Positions 10,610 through 22,602 of a stretch of DNA of 64,000 nt are shown piece by piece; positions within the stretch are counted from its first letter, which is position 1; every line of letters begins with the position of its first letter. The notes under the pieces are model-generated. The model had not been told where the DNA came from and made no database searches. It saw only the letters and a program-made list of their open reading frames with translations. The stretch is from the NCBI GenBank assembly GCA_951813605.1, contig OX638379.1, positions 3,218,062 to 3,282,061 on the forward strand, given 5' to 3'. Source of the stretch: an uncultured Bryobacterales bacterium. Lineage in GTDB: Bacteria > Acidobacteriota > Terriglobia > Bryobacterales > UBA6623. The translations under genes were made by a program, and so were the position numbers.

Positions 10610-10990
10610 TCAAGCCGCGCGGTGTAACCCGGGGCGAGCCAACCCGCCGCCGACTGCCGCTGTCCTCACCCTCACGTCCAGCCCCAGACCCGCGAAGGAC
10701 CAGTAGAACACGCTCGCGTAGTAGCACTCGCACGGCACGATCTCGTTGCGGCTGTGCCACTCGAACCGGATGCCTGCGAAAAAGGCGTGGCACAGTCGCT
10801 CGATCCCCGCAAAGTCGGCGGCTTGCAACAGATCGTGCAATCGGATCCTGGTGGCTTCTCGCTGAACATCGTGCCCGCTCAGGTAGTCGAGCAGGCCCTC
10901 ATTCAGGCTCTCGCGTATCTCCCGCTTCGGATAGTCCAAGCGGTAGACCTGCTTCCAGCCCCAATCCTGGCCGGGCTGGACGGGCAGATT
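10610..10990 (-). pseudogene. Remnant of an AAA-ATPase-like/PD-(D/E)XK nuclease family protein
   Basis: The frame contains VYRLDYPKREIRESLNE, then an LLQAADFAGIERL helix, FFAGIRFEW and ECYYASVFYWSFAGLG. This is the order seen in the C-terminal PD-(D/E)XK part of the abundant AAA-ATPase-like/DUF1703 family (YPN-EV-x-x-S, E-x-x-Y, FY, G). The frame then fails: a -1 shift near 10660 is needed to continue with an EDSGSRRR stretch, where the family has its ED..GR-D nuclease motif. No ATPase domain remains upstream. I read it as a decayed fragment; the family call rests on motif spacing only. Confidence 0.45.
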
Positions 10991-11428
10991 CGATGCGAGG
11001 CGGCTCGATAGGCGACGGGCCGGTCGGTCCGCGACGGAGTCCCGTCGGGATTCCCTCCGGTTAAGCCGGGCCGCGACCGTCGCACAGAATCAATCGAAAT
11101 TGTTTCGCCTGCCGGTCTGCATTCCAACACCTATCCAGGCACGCCGATTGGTCGCTTGCCTTCATCCACGCCGCTGTCCTTGCCTGTGCAGGTCTCCGCC
11201 CCATCTTCTCCGGCGGCCAAGAGCCCCCCGGCGGTCACCGCGCCTCGTTTGATTCCCGCGCCGTGCATGCCGTCGATCGGGAATCATCCGCCGACGATTG
11301 CAGGAGCGGTCCCATGGGAAGCCGTTCCCTGCGCACCTCGCCTGGCCCGAACGGCCAAGGCCGATATGGGCTAGGCAGAGGCTCGTCGCGAAGACAGAAT
11401 CGGCCCTCGAATCTGGTGCTAGTCTGAA
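10991..11428. other. Intergenic, no supported gene
   Basis: This stretch separates the nuclease remnant from the aminotransferase gene. Short frames on both strands show no recognisable motif. It probably holds decayed upstream parts of the nuclease gene and the aminotransferase promoter (TAGTCT at 11420-11425). Confidence 0.4.
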
Positions 11429-12661
11429 ATGGTCATGGCAGACACCAGCCCAAGATTCGGCGCGGAGCAGATTGTCGAGCGGGACCACCGGTACGTAGTG
11501 CGCAGCTACGGACGCTACCCGCTGGTCGTCCGACGCGCGGAGGGCGTCTATCTGCACGGGCCGAACGGGCAGCGCTACCTCGACTTCATGTCGGGAATCG
11601 GCGTGATGGCGCTAGGCCATTCCCATCCTCGCGTCGTCGCGGCGATCACGGACCAGCTCGGCACGCTGGTCCATTGCTCGAACCTCTACTACCATCCCAA
11701 CCAAGGCGCGGTCGCCGAGCGGCTGGCATCGCTCAGCGGCTTGCAGCGCACGTTTTTCTGCAACAGCGGCGCGGAAGCAGTGGAAGCGGCGCTCAAGATC
11801 GCCAAGGGCTATGGCCGCGCGCGCGACGAGGACAAGCACGAGATCGTCGCACTGCGGGACTCGTTCGGAGGGCGCACGCTCGGATCGATATCGGTCACGG
11901 GCCAGCCCAAGTACAGATCCCCTTTCGCCCCGCTGATCCCCGGCGTGCGCTTCGTGGCGCCGAACGACCTGGCGGCCTTGGAGGACGCAGTCGGCGAGAA
12001 CACGGCAGGCATCATCTTCGAGCCGATCCTCGGCGAGGGCGGCATCGTGCAAATCACGGCAGAATTCGCGGCGCTGGCACGGCAGCTCGCCACCGCGAGC
12101 GACGCCCTGCTGATTTACGACGAGGTCCAGTGCGGAATGGGACGAACTGGGACGGTGTTTGCCTTCCAGGAGTGGGGGGGCGACTCCGCGCCGGATGTGA
12201 TTACTCTGGCCAAGCCGCTCGCGGCGGGGCTGCCAATCGGAGCGGTTGTCTGCAGCGATAGTGCAGCCTCGGTGCTGGGGCCCGGCATGCATGGATCGAC
12301 GTTCGGCGGCGGGGCGTTGGCGTGCCGCGTTGCCTTGGAATTCCTCGACATGCTGCCCGAACTGCTCCCTCGCATTCGCGAGATCGCGTCCTACTTGCGG
12401 TCGCGGCTCGAAGATCTGGTCGCGAGCCATGATTTCGTCACGGGATTGCGCGGCAGAGGATTGATGGTGGGCATAGAACTCTCCGTTCCCGGGTCGGCAT
12501 TCGTCCCGCGCTGCCAGGAGCTAGGTCTGCTGATCAACTGCACCGCGGGGAACGTCCTCAGGCTGCTGCCCCCGTTCGTCATCGAGCGCGAGCACGCAGA
12601 CGAAGCCGTAGGCATTCTCGAGGAGGCGCTGAGCCAGGGTCCGCCGGACACCGCTAGCTAG
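11429..12661 (+). CDS. argD: Class III aminotransferase, acetylornithine aminotransferase-like
   Basis: A PLP-dependent class III aminotransferase of 410 residues that fits N-acetylornithine/succinylornithine aminotransferase (arginine and lysine synthesis). Visible landmarks are LDFMSGIGVMALGHSHP, the phosphate-binding FCNSGAEAVEAALK, the DSFGGRT turn, FEPILGEGG, the LIYDEVQCGMGRTG block with the PLP-ring aspartate, and TLAKPLAAGLPIGAV with the Schiff-base lysine. LINCTAGNVLRLLPP near the C-terminus is ArgD-like and argues against GABA transaminase. ATG 11429 and ATG 11435 are both possible starts. It stands alone, with no other arginine gene next to it. Confidence 0.8.
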   Translation: MVMADTSPRFGAEQIVERDHRYVVRSYGRYPLVVRRAEGVYLHGPNGQRYLDFMSGIGVMALGHSHPRVVAAITDQLGTLVHCSNLYYHPNQGAVAERLASLSGLQRTFFCNSGAEAVEAALKIAKGYGRARDEDKHEIVALRDSFGGRTLGSISVTGQPKYRSPFAPLIPGVRFVAPNDLAALEDAVGENTAGIIFEPILGEGGIVQITAEFAALARQLATASDALLIYDEVQCGMGRTGTVFAFQEWGGDSAPDVITLAKPLAAGLPIGAVVCSDSAASVLGPGMHGSTFGGGALACRVALEFLDMLPELLPRIREIASYLRSRLEDLVASHDFVTGLRGRGLMVGIELSVPGSAFVPRCQELGLLINCTAGNVLRLLPPFVIEREHADEAVGILEEALSQGPPDTAS

Positions 12662-12960
12662 CTGGGCTCGACTCGCGCCACCCCGGCCTGAGGTCAGCGG
12701 TCGCTGCAAATCCTTGCCAGGGGCGCGTGCCAAGCGCTCCGCAGCGCGAACGGAACGGGTGCCGCGGGAAGCGGCAGTAGCGACCTTGTTAGTCCTCGCC
12801 CGCTAGCAGCCGAGGCGGCGACTCCGCAAGTGCTGCCCAAGCATCCTGTTCGGTTCTGAGCGAGAGCGGAGGGCGGGAGCGAGAGTGCCGAGTCCCGAGG
12901 CTGTCTAGGCATTCCTGGCAACAGGTCGGCCTCGGGCCCGGTTGCTACGATGGACGCCCT
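12662..12960. other. Intergenic with upstream region of the enolase-superfamily gene
   Basis: About 300 nt with no supported frame. The right end holds TTGC-TACGAT, a -10-like box just before the next start codon. Confidence 0.4.
12946..12951 (+). promoter_or_regulatory. -10-like box for the enolase-superfamily gene
   Basis: TGC-TACGAT ends 9 nt before ATG 12961, leaving no space for a ribosome-binding site. It is the same arrangement as at 5056. Confidence 0.35.
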
Positions 12961-14154
12961 ATGAAAGTCGAATCCGTCGAGACTCGCCACTGCGACGCCG
13001 GCTGGCGCGAATACCATTTCGTGAAGCTGACGGCAGCGGATGGCGTGGCCGGGTGGAGCGAATACGACGAGGATTTCGGCTCGCCGGGAGTCACAGCCGC
13101 AATCGAGTACTTAGGGCCACGGCTCGTAGGGCAGGACGGCAGTGATCACGAGCGCATTTACGCCGAACTGTTCTGCGCGACCCGGCCCTCGGCCGGAGGA
13201 GTGGTCGGCCAGGCCCTCGGAGCGATCGAAAACGCGCTGCTCGACGCCAAGGCCAAGACGCTGGGAGTCCCGTGCTACGCGCTCCTGGGAGGCAAGCTGC
13301 GAGACCGCGTCCGCTTGTACTGGTCCCACTGCGCCACATGGCGCATCAACCATCCGGAATTCTACAAGCCGGCCATCACGAGCCTGGACGGCGTTCGCTC
13401 GATCGGCGGCGAAGTCCGGGATGTCGGCTTCACGGCGCTGAAGACGAACGTGTTCGAGTACGGCGACGGCACGGCCAGGGGCTGGCGACCGGGCTTCGGC
13501 ACGCCGTTCGAACCCGGACGGAACGTGGAGCGCTCGACATTGCGCCAGCTGCGAGCGCACTTGGAGGCGCTCCGGGAGGGCGCCGGCCCTGAAATCGACA
13601 TCCTGCTCGACCTGAACTTCAACTGCGCGACCGAGGGGTACCTTAAGATCCTCAGGGAGCTCGCCGACTTCGAGCTCTTCTGGGTCGAAATCGACACCCG
13701 CAACCCTCGCGCCCTCGCGCATATCCGCCAGCAGGGAGGCCGCCCCATCAGTTCCTGCGAGACGCTCATCGGTCTGCGAAGCTTCCTGCCTTACTTCGAG
13801 AGCGAAGCGGTCGACGTGGCGATTATCGACGCCGTCTGGAACGGTGTATGGCAAAGCCTGAAGATCGCGGCCTGCGCGGACGCGTACGAAGTCAACGTCG
13901 CGCCGCACAATTTCTACGGGCACTTAGCGACGATGATGAATGCGCACTTCGCAGCCGCGGTCCCGAATCTTCGCATCATGGAGATTGACGTCGACCGCAT
14001 CCCCTGGGACTCGGAACTGTTCACATGCGAGCCGCCGATCGAGAACGGCCACTTGGTGGTACCGGACTCGCCCGGATGGGGAACGGAGCCCGACGAGAGA
14101 GCGCTGGCGGCGCGCCCTCGGAATCCAAGCCAAGCGGCAAGGCGTTTCGGTTGA
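12961..14154 (+). CDS. Mandelate racemase/muconate lactonizing enzyme family protein
   Basis: An enolase-superfamily enzyme of 397 residues. The N-terminal capping domain is followed by a (beta/alpha)7-beta barrel with DILLDLNFNC (first metal Asp), ELFWVEIDTRNP (second acidic ligand) and ISSCETLIGLRSFLPYFE (third). The C-terminal APHNFYGHLATMMNAHFAAAVPN resembles the catalytic His region of sugar-acid dehydratases such as D-galactonate dehydratase. These enzymes abstract the alpha-proton of a carboxylate; the substrate here cannot be read from sequence. It is a monocistronic gene, convergent with the M24 peptidase gene 6 nt away. Confidence 0.8.
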   Translation: MKVESVETRHCDAGWREYHFVKLTAADGVAGWSEYDEDFGSPGVTAAIEYLGPRLVGQDGSDHERIYAELFCATRPSAGGVVGQALGAIENALLDAKAKTLGVPCYALLGGKLRDRVRLYWSHCATWRINHPEFYKPAITSLDGVRSIGGEVRDVGFTALKTNVFEYGDGTARGWRPGFGTPFEPGRNVERSTLRQLRAHLEALREGAGPEIDILLDLNFNCATEGYLKILRELADFELFWVEIDTRNPRALAHIRQQGGRPISSCETLIGLRSFLPYFESEAVDVAIIDAVWNGVWQSLKIAACADAYEVNVAPHNFYGHLATMMNAHFAAAVPNLRIMEIDVDRIPWDSELFTCEPPIENGHLVVPDSPGWGTEPDERALAARPRNPSQAARRFG

Positions 14155-14159
14155 CTCGG

Positions 14160-15470
14160 TCAGGCGTCGTGACTGTCGGAGAGGGCATTCTCCAGCTCGT
14201 CGACGGACGAAGGAAGGCCTGCGCTCATGAGGCGACAGCCGTCAGGTGTGATCTCCACCATGTCCTCGACACGGATGCCCACGGCCTCGCGAGGCAGATA
14301 GATTCCGGGTTCGATCGCCAAGACCATGCCCTCTTTCAGCACGCCGCTCGGCGGCGCCGGGTCGTGCACGTCAAGCCCCACGTGATGCCCGAGCGCGTGC
14401 GGCAAATAGGTGTCGACGCCTCGCGGAGCGCCCTCGCGCATGACGCGTTCGGCGATCGACTCCAACGTACGCGGCTCGGAACCGATCAGCCTCGCTCCCG
14501 GCTTCGCGGCCGCGATGGCGGCTCTCTGGGCGCGGACCACCAGCTCGTACAGTAGGCGCTGCCGCTCGGTGAACTTGCCGCTGACGGGCACCGTGCGAGC
14601 TATGTCCGAGGCGTAGCGCGAATACTCCGCCCCGGCGTCCAACAGCAGCAGCTGGCCGTCCTGCATGATCGATCCGTTGCGCTGGTAATGCAGGATCGTA
14701 GCGTTGGGCCCGGAGGCTGCCATCGGCGGAAAGGCCAGACGCTCGCAACCCGCTCGAAATGCCGCGGCCACGAATTCGGCCGCCACCGACCGCTCTGTCG
14801 CGCCGTCCGCAACAGCGCGCCATGCCGTGCGAAAGCCAGTCTCGGTCGCGTTGACAGCGTCGCGAAGCAAAGCAATTTCCCCGGGAGACTTGACGGCGCG
14901 CATCAAGGCCAGAGGGCCCCGAACGTCCCGCGCCACCTTGGCGTCTCCAGTCTCTTCCAAGCGCTCCATCGCCGCCCTGGAGCGGGATCCTGCAGAGCTG
15001 GGAGCAGCCCGCGGCCGCAGTCCTGCCAGCTTCTTGCGGTCCCGCAGCAGCGCCCGCAATTCCTTGCGGAGGCTTGCCGCATCCCGCACATCCTGGAATC
15101 CGAGCCTCTCGGCGCCGTCAATGCCTATGGACGGTCCGGACCACTTCGCCGCGGCGTCGCTCCGAGTCGGCAAGAACAGGACTTCGCGATACGCGTCATC
15201 GCCTCGGCGAGGCGCGATTAGCAGCGCCGCTCCGGGCTCGTCGTGCCCGGTCAGGTAGTAGAAGTTGCTCTCTTGGCGAAAGCCGGTAAAGCCGGACTGC
15301 CCTTCATCGCTCTCGTAGCCAAGCAGTGCGATGACTCCGCTTCCGACCGCATCGGCGAGTCTGCGGCGGCGCTCGGCGTACGCCTCCGCGCTCTGCCTCT
15401 CCGCGGCGCGCAGAGCGGGCAGTGCCGCACACGTCGCCAGAAACGACCTTCGGGAAAGCAACAACCCCAT
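14160..15470 (-). CDS. Xaa-Pro aminopeptidase (M24B), Tat-exported
   Basis: A metallopeptidase cleaving N-terminal residues before proline. Starting at ATG 15470 gives 436 residues beginning MGLLLSRRSFLATCAALPA, a twin-arginine signal, so it likely acts in the periplasm; a longer frame to 15521 would bury this signal. The creatinase-like N-domain is followed by the pita-bread domain with DAGAEYSRYASDIART (two Asp ligands), LPHALGHHVGLDVHD (His), VLAIEPGIYLP (Glu) and RVEDMVEIT (Glu). All five dinuclear metal ligands are present. It is convergent with the preceding gene and divergent from rnhA. Confidence 0.85.
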   Translation of the reverse strand: MGLLLSRRSFLATCAALPALRAAERQSAEAYAERRRRLADAVGSGVIALLGYESDEGQSGFTGFRQESNFYYLTGHDEPGAALLIAPRRGDDAYREVLFLPTRSDAAAKWSGPSIGIDGAERLGFQDVRDAASLRKELRALLRDRKKLAGLRPRAAPSSAGSRSRAAMERLEETGDAKVARDVRGPLALMRAVKSPGEIALLRDAVNATETGFRTAWRAVADGATERSVAAEFVAAAFRAGCERLAFPPMAASGPNATILHYQRNGSIMQDGQLLLLDAGAEYSRYASDIARTVPVSGKFTERQRLLYELVVRAQRAAIAAAKPGARLIGSEPRTLESIAERVMREGAPRGVDTYLPHALGHHVGLDVHDPAPPSGVLKEGMVLAIEPGIYLPREAVGIRVEDMVEITPDGCRLMSAGLPSSVDELENALSDSHDA

Positions 15471-15550
15471 CAGAGTAACGGAACCAGGGCAGCAGATCGC
15501 GCGGGCCGGAAAGAGCCGCAAGTTGAGGGCTAAGATTGGAATCTGATCGC

Positions 15551-16015
15551 ATGAAACGCGTGAAGCTGATCACGGATGGCTCGTGCATCCGCAACCCGGG
15601 CCCCGGCGGCTGGGCCGCGATCCTGCGGTACGGCGACCATAAGAAGGAATTGAGTGGCGCCGTGGAGCGCACCACGAACAACCGCATGGAGATGACCGCG
15701 GTCCTGGAGGGCCTGAAGGCGCTCCACGAGCCCTGCGAGGTGACCGTCGAGATCGATTCCCAATACGTGAAGAACGGACTCACCGGCTGGATCCACCGCT
15801 GGAAGCGCCGGAACTGGAAGACCGCTACGGGAGAGGCAGTGAAGAACCGGGATCTCTGGCAGGAACTCGATGCCGCGGTCTCCAAGCACAAGCTGCGCTG
15901 GGTGTGGGTCAAGGGCCATGCGAATCACGCGGACAACAACCGCTGCGACCGGCTCGCGAAGGCAGCGGCACGAGAGAACGTAAAGAAGCGCGACGCGAAA
16001 TCTAGGCGCGGCTAG
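15551..16015 (+). CDS. rnhA: Ribonuclease HI
   Basis: RNase HI cleaves the RNA strand of RNA-DNA hybrids. The product is 154 residues, the standard length. The four carboxylates are visible: Asp in LITDGSC, Glu in NNRMEMTAV, Asp in EIDSQYV and Asp in NNRCDRLA. The basic handle loop (GWIHRWKRRNWKT) and the VKGHANH loop with the catalytic His are present. ATG 15551 is chosen over an upstream in-frame start at 15536. TAAGAT at 15531 is a possible -10. Confidence 0.95.
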   Translation: MKRVKLITDGSCIRNPGPGGWAAILRYGDHKKELSGAVERTTNNRMEMTAVLEGLKALHEPCEVTVEIDSQYVKNGLTGWIHRWKRRNWKTATGEAVKNRDLWQELDAAVSKHKLRWVWVKGHANHADNNRCDRLAKAAARENVKKRDAKSRRG

Positions 16016-16919
16016 TATATTGCGGGACCGATGGCACAGACGCCGCAAATGCCGCGACTTCCCTTCCCGAGTAGACGGTCATCGTGGATCAAGAGATGAA
16101 TTCGTCGAACATCCGGGCCTTCGATTCTGAAGATCCGCCTGCAGAATGGGCCGATCGTAGCTGCAGCATCCTCGACACGGGCAAAGCTAGCCAGACTGGA
16201 AGCTCATTGGCAGTACACCTCTGCCGAAAGCGATATTCGGGGCCCTGAAGACGCTCCTCGAGGGGAAGCGGGCATCGATGACGAAGCGGCGGGCGGGAAT
16301 GCTTGTTTCGTCAATTGCGACATTGGCGACCGCGTTGATTCGAACGTCTTTCGACTAACCGGCAAGGCGCTGTCAAAGGCCGCTCGGAAAGCTTCCAGCC
16401 AGGGAGGAGCGCTGGGCCGTTGCAACTGGTTCCCCTAATCTTCGCGCGTATCGAGAGGGCCTTACCGGGAAGGCGCGTTGCGAACGCTGCCAAGCGTCCC
16501 ATTCCACACCAATGCGCGGAGTGCGCGTAGCAGGCGCGCTGATCCGCATGCGCTTGCACCGCGTCGCGAATCCCGGCAAGGTTCGCTCAGGAGACCCTCG
16601 CCGAGCGGCACGGCGGGGAGATAGTTCGCGGTTCATAGGCGTTGGAGGGCCGCTTCCGGGCATCCGGATCCGGGCGTCCCGCGACCGAGCCGGCGCAACC
16701 CCGATCCCCAACGCCGACTTTGTGTCTGCGGCCGCATCGCTTGGCCGCAATCGGGGCTCGGCACTCCCGAGCGCTTGGCCCGGAGCATCCGCAGTGTCCA
16801 CCGGCTCGACAGAACTCGCAGGGTGCCCTGGCTGGGCAGCGGCACGAGGATTCGCAATGCACGGATGATTGCGCAAGAACGGCTGCTCGCTCTATGGCGT
16901 AAGATAAGATCGCAACGTC
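16016..16919. other. Long intergenic stretch, no supported gene
   Basis: About 900 nt between rnhA and the phosphatidyltransferase gene. Several frames are open, as expected at this GC content, but none shows a known motif or a plausible start with a ribosome-binding site. It may be a decayed gene. Two overlapping TAAGAT boxes at 16900-16910 serve the next gene. Confidence 0.4.
16905..16910 (+). promoter_or_regulatory. -10-like box for the phosphatidyltransferase gene
   Basis: TAAGAT occurs twice in overlap (16900-16905 and 16905-16910). The second copy ends 9 nt before GTG 16920. Confidence 0.35.
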
Positions 16920-17570
16920 GTGTCGAAGCGATCCGCAGCCCTGTTAGTCTCGCTCGCGAACGGCCTGAGCCTGAGCCGGCTCTGTGCCGTGCCTGTCGTA
17001 GTCTTCCTCGTTTGGCGCTCCGCGGAAGTCGAGTCCTATCGGTACGCCGCGTTCTGGGTCATCGCCGTCCTCCACGCCAGCGACATGATCGACGGCTATC
17101 TCGCCCGCAAGGGACGCCGTCGCCTGCGGGTTCGCAACCACTTCGGCGAGATGATCGACCCGGTCGCGGACAAGAACTACATAGGTGCCGCCCTCATCAC
17201 TCTCGCGGTAACCGGCCAGTTCCTAGAATGGTTCGTCGCCCTGGCAGTTGCGCGCGACGCGGCGATTCTGATCGGCTGGACCGCGCTTTACAAGCGATTC
17301 GGAGTCAGGCTCCTGCCCAATCTGGCAGGCAAAGTGACCGACGCTAGCCTGGCCATCGTGATCGGCGTCGTGCTGCTCGGCCTAGACGCCGCGGTTATCA
17401 GCTTCGTGACCTACGCCACGACCGGCCTGATTCTGTACTCGGGCTATTCGTACGGACGCACGGCGATGCGAGCGGTGTCCGCGGCACGCTTCCGCCAGTT
17501 GCGGTTCGCAGTGCTTGCGCGGCGCCAGCGAGTGGGAATTGCCAGAGGCCGCATGGGACCCGCATCCTGA
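16920..17570 (+). CDS. CDP-alcohol phosphatidyltransferase family protein
   Basis: An integral membrane enzyme of 216 residues that transfers a phosphatidyl group from CDP-diacylglycerol to an alcohol such as glycerol phosphate. The CAPT signature D-x2-DG-x2-AR-...-G-x3-D-x3-D is complete: DMIDGYLARKG followed by GEMIDPVADK. Five or six hydrophobic helices surround it. PgsA is the closest functional guess, but the C-terminus (Arg-rich, after about residue 185) is longer than usual and the headgroup is not determined. GTG 16920 is the start. Confidence 0.8.
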   Translation: MSKRSAALLVSLANGLSLSRLCAVPVVVFLVWRSAEVESYRYAAFWVIAVLHASDMIDGYLARKGRRRLRVRNHFGEMIDPVADKNYIGAALITLAVTGQFLEWFVALAVARDAAILIGWTALYKRFGVRLLPNLAGKVTDASLAIVIGVVLLGLDAAVISFVTYATTGLILYSGYSYGRTAMRAVSAARFRQLRFAVLARRQRVGIARGRMGPAS

Positions 17571-17636
17571 GAACTGGCCGCAACCCGCCGAGTTCATAGA
17601 TGGCGGTTCCTCGTGCCCAATCCAATCAATTCAAGC

Positions 17637-18675
17637 TCAGAGCGGCTCGATTTCATTCGGTGGCCTGGGATCGTGAATGCCGAGACGCTGCATGGTTGGC
17701 CCTTGCGGAGGCGCGAGAATCGATTCGGGAGCGATGCGTCCAGCGAGGCGGCGCGTGCCGGCAACGAGCAGGCCGCCGAGGACCATCAGCGAGGCGAGCA
17801 GTCCGCAAAGCATGAACGTGTCGAGAATGATGTTCCGCAAGCTGTCGTACCGCTCCGGCTCCTCGGCATGCTGTGTGACTTCCGCGCGGTAGCGCACGCG
17901 CCCCAGAAGGTGCTGCGCCTCGTCCGGCGCGCTGGAATCCAGCACCACCACGATGAGCGGGCCGTCCTGCTTGGCGACTGGTCCGTCCAAGGCATGAAAG
18001 GCCTCGATCTGGCCGCGCGCGATCGGGTTGGACGGATAGTCCCAGACGATCATTCGCATCTCGCCTGCGGGCGTCGTATAGCGGCCGAAGTAGCCCTCGG
18101 TCCCGAAATGGAATCCCACCACGGACGGCGCTAGGTCGGGCGCAAGTCCCTCCAGGGAAACGGGGCCGAGAATATGGCGCCCGGAGTCTGGTACGAGGAT
18201 GTCCTCTGGAACGTACTTCAGTACGGGCGGGTCAGTTGTCGGCTTGGGTCGCGGCAGGTAGGCCAGAGCGACCTCGATGTCCTCCTCTTCCGGGGTGTCG
18301 CCTTGCAGGGACAGCAAGTAGTTGGCGAATTGGATCAGGACGTAGTCGCCCTTCTGGACCGCGCGCTCGCCGCGCTCAACAAGCTCCGTCGCCCCTTCCG
18401 GCCGCAGCCACGAGTAGGCTGCGACGGCCCCCGTGTCGTCGTAAAACTGCAGGGCCCTGACGAGGACGGAACGACCGTCCGGCGTTCGGTACTCCGCCTC
18501 CTCGCTCTCCTCCAGCCGGAATTCCTCGAGGATCGCCGCCTGCGACGGCGAGTACGGCCGCGGCTCCAAGCGCTCGAACGGCCCGAGAGCCTCGTGGAGC
18601 AGGTTCGCCCCACACGGCAGGCAAGCAACTAGCAAGGGGAGGATCAGCCTAGCGGCGCGACTCGCCGACAGGCAT

Positions 18676-18692
<17 letters not shown>
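17637..18692 (-). CDS. DUF6599-like membrane-anchored protein
   Basis: A protein of 351 residues from ATG 18692. It has an N-terminal hydrophobic signal (about residues 12-30), a soluble domain with LQFYDDTGAVAAYSWLRPEGA, then GDYVLIQFANYLLSLQGDTP, and a C-terminal transmembrane helix (LCGLLASLMVLGGLLVAGT) before a short tail. The YDDTGAVAAY block resembles the DUF6599 family found in Acidobacteriota; the function is unknown. The start lies inside the secA 3' end (17-nt overlap), so the two are probably co-transcribed. Upstream extension of this frame to 18902 is secA shadow and is excluded. Confidence 0.65.
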
Positions 18693-21525
<2,833 letters not shown>

Positions 21526-21609
21526 CGACCGGGACGGGCCCTCGAGCCCACTCTTATTGTAGTCCGCATGCGCCGGACTCTGGCGACCGGCACGCTTGCC
21601 GGACGCTGG

Positions 21610-22128
21610 CTAGGGAGCATGCCGCGACGGCCCGCCCGGAGCTTTCTTGAGGTAGCCGTAAAAGCCGAGATCCGTGCCCGTAAGGTGCTTGGTGGCCCAG
21701 ATGATCTGGCCGACATGGCCCGCGAAGTGGGTTAGCACGTGCGTGATCGCGTGGACGACGGTCACCTCGTAGACTTGGATACTCCTTGTCTCGACCAAGC
21801 GCTCGCGAGGCAGGCCGGCCAGCACGGCGTCGGCCGCGTCGACCGCGGCCGCCAGCCGGTCGCGCAGCTCGGCGGCCGGCAGCGGGTCGCGCGTGGCAAA
21901 TTCCCAATCCCTGTCGCGCCCGTCTTTCTCGCCCCCCACGCCGCTGACGATCCATTGGCGCACGTTGCCGCCCAGGTGCAGCACCAAGTTGCCGACCGAA
22001 TTCTCGATCGCGTGATCGCGGTGCCAGATCTGCTGCAAGGACAGCTTCTCCAAGCAGGCGCCGACGCGGTCGCTGCCTTGGCGCAGCTCCTTGCGGGCTA
22101 CGCGAATGAATTCCGAGCCGAGTTCCAT
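21610..22128 (-). CDS. DinB-like/DUF1572 family protein
   Basis: A four-helix-bundle protein of 172 residues from ATG 22128. The pattern of metal-binding histidines is visible: SLQQIWHRD early, GNLVLHLGGNVRQWI in the middle, and HAITHVLTHFAGHVGQI late, a typical DinB triad. Bacterial members include thiol-dependent transferases; the activity here is unassigned. It is followed upstream by the NIPSNAP gene on the same strand (29-nt gap), and the two may form a small operon. Confidence 0.7.
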   Translation of the reverse strand: MELGSEFIRVARKELRQGSDRVGACLEKLSLQQIWHRDHAIENSVGNLVLHLGGNVRQWIVSGVGGEKDGRDRDWEFATRDPLPAAELRDRLAAAVDAADAVLAGLPRERLVETRSIQVYEVTVVHAITHVLTHFAGHVGQIIWATKHLTGTDLGFYGYLKKAPGGPSRHAP

Positions 22129-22157
22129 CGGGAGGTCGGAAGAGGCAGTGCCGTCGG

Positions 22158-22571
22158 TCACTGCAGCGGCGAGAAGTCGGTGGCCTTGAGCCACTGGTTC
22201 TCGACTTTGGCGACCAGCCTGCCGTTCTGCCGGGAAGCAGCAGCGGCCTTCTTCCACTCGGGATCCGCACCGAAAGCGGCCCAGGACTTCTTGGCTGCCT
22301 CGCGGCTGTCATGCGCCAGGATGTAGACGAGCGTGTTGCCGGCCTCATCGCCTTCGGTCGGCGTCCAGTAGCCGATCAGCTTCATGCCGTGCTTCACGAA
22401 AAGATGGTTCGTGTGGCTGCGGAAGCGTGCCATCAGGTCGGACAGCTTGCCCTCCGCGGCGGTGTAAATCCGCATCTCGAACACGCGCTCCCCGGTCGGA
22501 TGATCATCGGCCAGCGCCGCGAGCGGCAGCAGAAGCAGGATGGGCAGCAGGGCTGCCAGAAACTTGGTCAT
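22158..22571 (-). CDS. NIPSNAP family protein with signal peptide
   Basis: The protein has 137 residues from ATG 22571. A clear signal peptide (FLAALLPILLLLPLAALA) precedes a single dimeric alpha-beta barrel: VFEMRIYTAAEGKLSDLMARF, HGMKLIGYWTPTEGDE and NTLVYILAHDSREAAKKSW are NIPSNAP hallmarks. Exported NIPSNAP proteins are common in Acidobacteriota and Planctomycetota; their role is unknown. It is the likely first gene of the pair with the DinB-like gene. Confidence 0.75.
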   Translation of the reverse strand: MTKFLAALLPILLLLPLAALADDHPTGERVFEMRIYTAAEGKLSDLMARFRSHTNHLFVKHGMKLIGYWTPTEGDEAGNTLVYILAHDSREAAKKSWAAFGADPEWKKAAAASRQNGRLVAKVENQWLKATDFSPLQ

Positions 22572-22602
22572 GGGTCTCTCCTTGGATTTCCTCACAGGCC
22601 CG

